Below are positions 33,982 through 35,051 of a stretch of 35,051 nucleotides of DNA, piece by piece (positions within the stretch are counted from its first letter, which is position 1; each line of letters starts with the position of its first letter). This stretch comes from Candidatus Kaiserbacteria bacterium CG10_big_fil_rev_8_21_14_0_10_59_10 (lineage in GTDB: Bacteria > Patescibacteriota > Minisyncoccia > Phycocordibacterales > UBA2100). The position numbers were made by a program, and so were the translations under genes. The notes under the pieces are model-generated. The model did not search any database and was not told the origin of the DNA. It saw only the letters and a list, made by a program, of their open reading frames with translations. The DNA lies in the NCBI GenBank assembly GCA_002773285.1, contig PFBM01000012.1, positions 33,852 to 68,902 of the forward strand, written 5' to 3'.

Positions 33982-34377
33982 ATGGTCCGAAGAAAATCCG
34001 AGATTGGCGCTTTGGGAGAGAAAATCGCAGCACGATTCCTCGAAACGAAGGGGTATCGAGTCGTAGAGAGGAATTACCGCAAGCCATGGGGAGAAATTGA
34101 TCTGATCGCGGAGAAAGAGGGGATTATGCGTTTTGTGGAGGTTAAATCTGTCTCCCGTGAAGCGCTACCAGACATTTCACGTGAAATGGACAATCGGCCG
34201 GAGGAGCTCGTAGATAGGCGCAAACTACAGAAAATAGCCCGTGCAGCCGCTCTATATATGGAAAGCCGGGGCGACAAGAGAGAGTATCAAATCGACGTTG
34301 TGGGAGTAATCATGGACGTCGTCTCCCGCAAAGCACGCTGCCGACTATTCGAGCAGGCGCTCGAGGATAATCTATAG
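33982..34377 (+). CDS. YraN/UPF0102 family putative endonuclease
   Basis: MVRRKSEIGALGEKIAARFLETKGYRVVERNYRKPWGEIDLIAEKEGIMRFVEVKSVS. Confidence 0.9.
   Translation: MVRRKSEIGALGEKIAARFLETKGYRVVERNYRKPWGEIDLIAEKEGIMRFVEVKSVSREALPDISREMDNRPEELVDRRKLQKIARAAALYMESRGDKREYQIDVVGVIMDVVSRKARCRLFEQALEDNL
34174..34187. promoter_or_regulatory. parS-like site 4, inside yraN
   Basis: ATTTCACGTGAAAT, encodes part of DISREMD. Confidence 0.75.
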
Positions 34378-34426
34378 GACATAAAGGACATAGATGGTGT
34401 CCTTTACGAAGGTGCTCATTCTGGCA

Positions 34427-34497
34427 TCGGGGCGCCGAGAATCGAACTCGGTCTACTTGCTCCCAAAGCAAGCGTACTACCGGTATACTACGCCCCG
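34427..34497 (-). tRNA. tRNA-Pro(TGG)
   Basis: Minus strand CGGGGCGTAGTATACCGGTAGTACGCTTGCTTTGGGAGCAAGTAGACCGAGTTCGATTCTCGGCGCCCCGA; anticodon TGG. Confidence 0.95.
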
Positions 34498-34611
34498 TTT
34501 CTTTGCTTCCAGCAATAGTACGGCATTTTGCGCCGTTAACCTAATGCACAGCGCTTGGCGTTAGAAAATGTCTCACGTGAATCCGCGGTATACTTTCAAC
34601 CGTTCGTAGGT

Positions 34612-35051
34612 ATGCAATGGTACGCCAAAACGGTTGAGGAGGTCTTTCGTGAGCTGCACTCGCGGGAAGACGGCCTCACGGCATCCGAGGCGAAGCAGCG
34701 CTTGGATGAGCATGGGGAGAACCGGCTGCCGGAAACGCCGCCGCCCTCGCTCATCAGTATATTTATCCGACAGTTCGAGAGCCCTCTTATTTACATTCTT
34801 GGGGGCGCTGCGGCGGTAGTTTTTCTGATGGGGGAGTGGATAGACGGCAGCGTCATACTCTTTATTCTCCTTTTCAACGCGATCGTCGGCTCTGTACAGG
34901 AAGGCAGGGCAGAGAATGCACTGCGCGCCCTGCGCTCTCTCGTCGAGACCCGTGCAAGCGTCATCCGGGGCGGCGTAGAGGAAAATATTTCCGACAAGTG
35001 CATCGTCCCGGGGGATGTCATCGAGCTTACCGAGGGCGACAAAGTGCCTGC
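34612..35051 (+). CDS. Cation-transporting P-type ATPase, N-terminal part (truncated by window edge)
   Basis: Not in ORF track (runs off edge). MQWYAKTVEEVFRELHSREDGLTASEAKQRLDEHGENRLPETPPPSLISIFIRQFESPLIYILGGAAAVVFLMGEWIDGSVILFILLFNAIVGSVQEGRAENAL...PGDVIELTEGDKVP. Confidence 0.93.
   Translation, partial: MQWYAKTVEEVFRELHSREDGLTASEAKQRLDEHGENRLPETPPPSLISIFIRQFESPLIYILGGAAAVVFLMGEWIDGSVILFILLFNAIVGSVQEGRAENALRALRSLVETRASVIRGGVEENISDKCIVPGDVIELTEGDKVP

Overview
The window is a dense, GC-rich bacterial chromosome segment. Its gene content and style (PrgI/TraC-like/VirB4 T4SS block, LysM-M23 peptidase, GerMN protein, small cryptic exported proteins) resemble Candidate Phyla Radiation (Parcubacteria-like) genomes; this taxonomy is inference. 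From 1 to ~12.2 kb, a minus-strand type IV secretion/pilus-like operon runs 427aa-291aa-585aa-VirB6-like-205aa-four-helix-bundle-PrgI-TraC-like-VirB4-353aa-partial. It is followed by rsmA, a UvrD-family helicase, a LysM/M23 peptidase, GerMN, YifB, a DksA-like protein lacking its cysteines, pnp, NYN, rpsO, FKBP, rarA, exonuclease III, a degenerate Nudix protein, a CCA-adding enzyme, tRNA-Arg/Gly/Pro, an exported protein, YraN and the 5' end of a P-type ATPase. The strongest unexplained signals are: (1) about ten intergenic arrays in which TAG (or CTA) recurs exactly every 7 nt, so stops fall in all frames; they usually occur as head-to-head inverted pairs abutting start and stop codons, and one pair encloses a four-helix-bundle ORF, suggesting an autonomous/non-autonomous element family; (2) four TTTCACGTGAAA parS-like palindromes next to DnaA-box-like sites in an AT-rich gap, a candidate oriC/parS region without dnaA; (3) a recurrent -10 hexamer 6-9 nt before ATG at many genes, implying widespread leaderless mRNAs; (4) two copies of a TTACCAAGGACSGTCCTTGGTAA palindrome array, a 140-bp nested-palindrome element, a perfect 40-bp palindrome, and a 45-nt hairpin inside rsmA. 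No database search was possible, so product names come from motif recognition.
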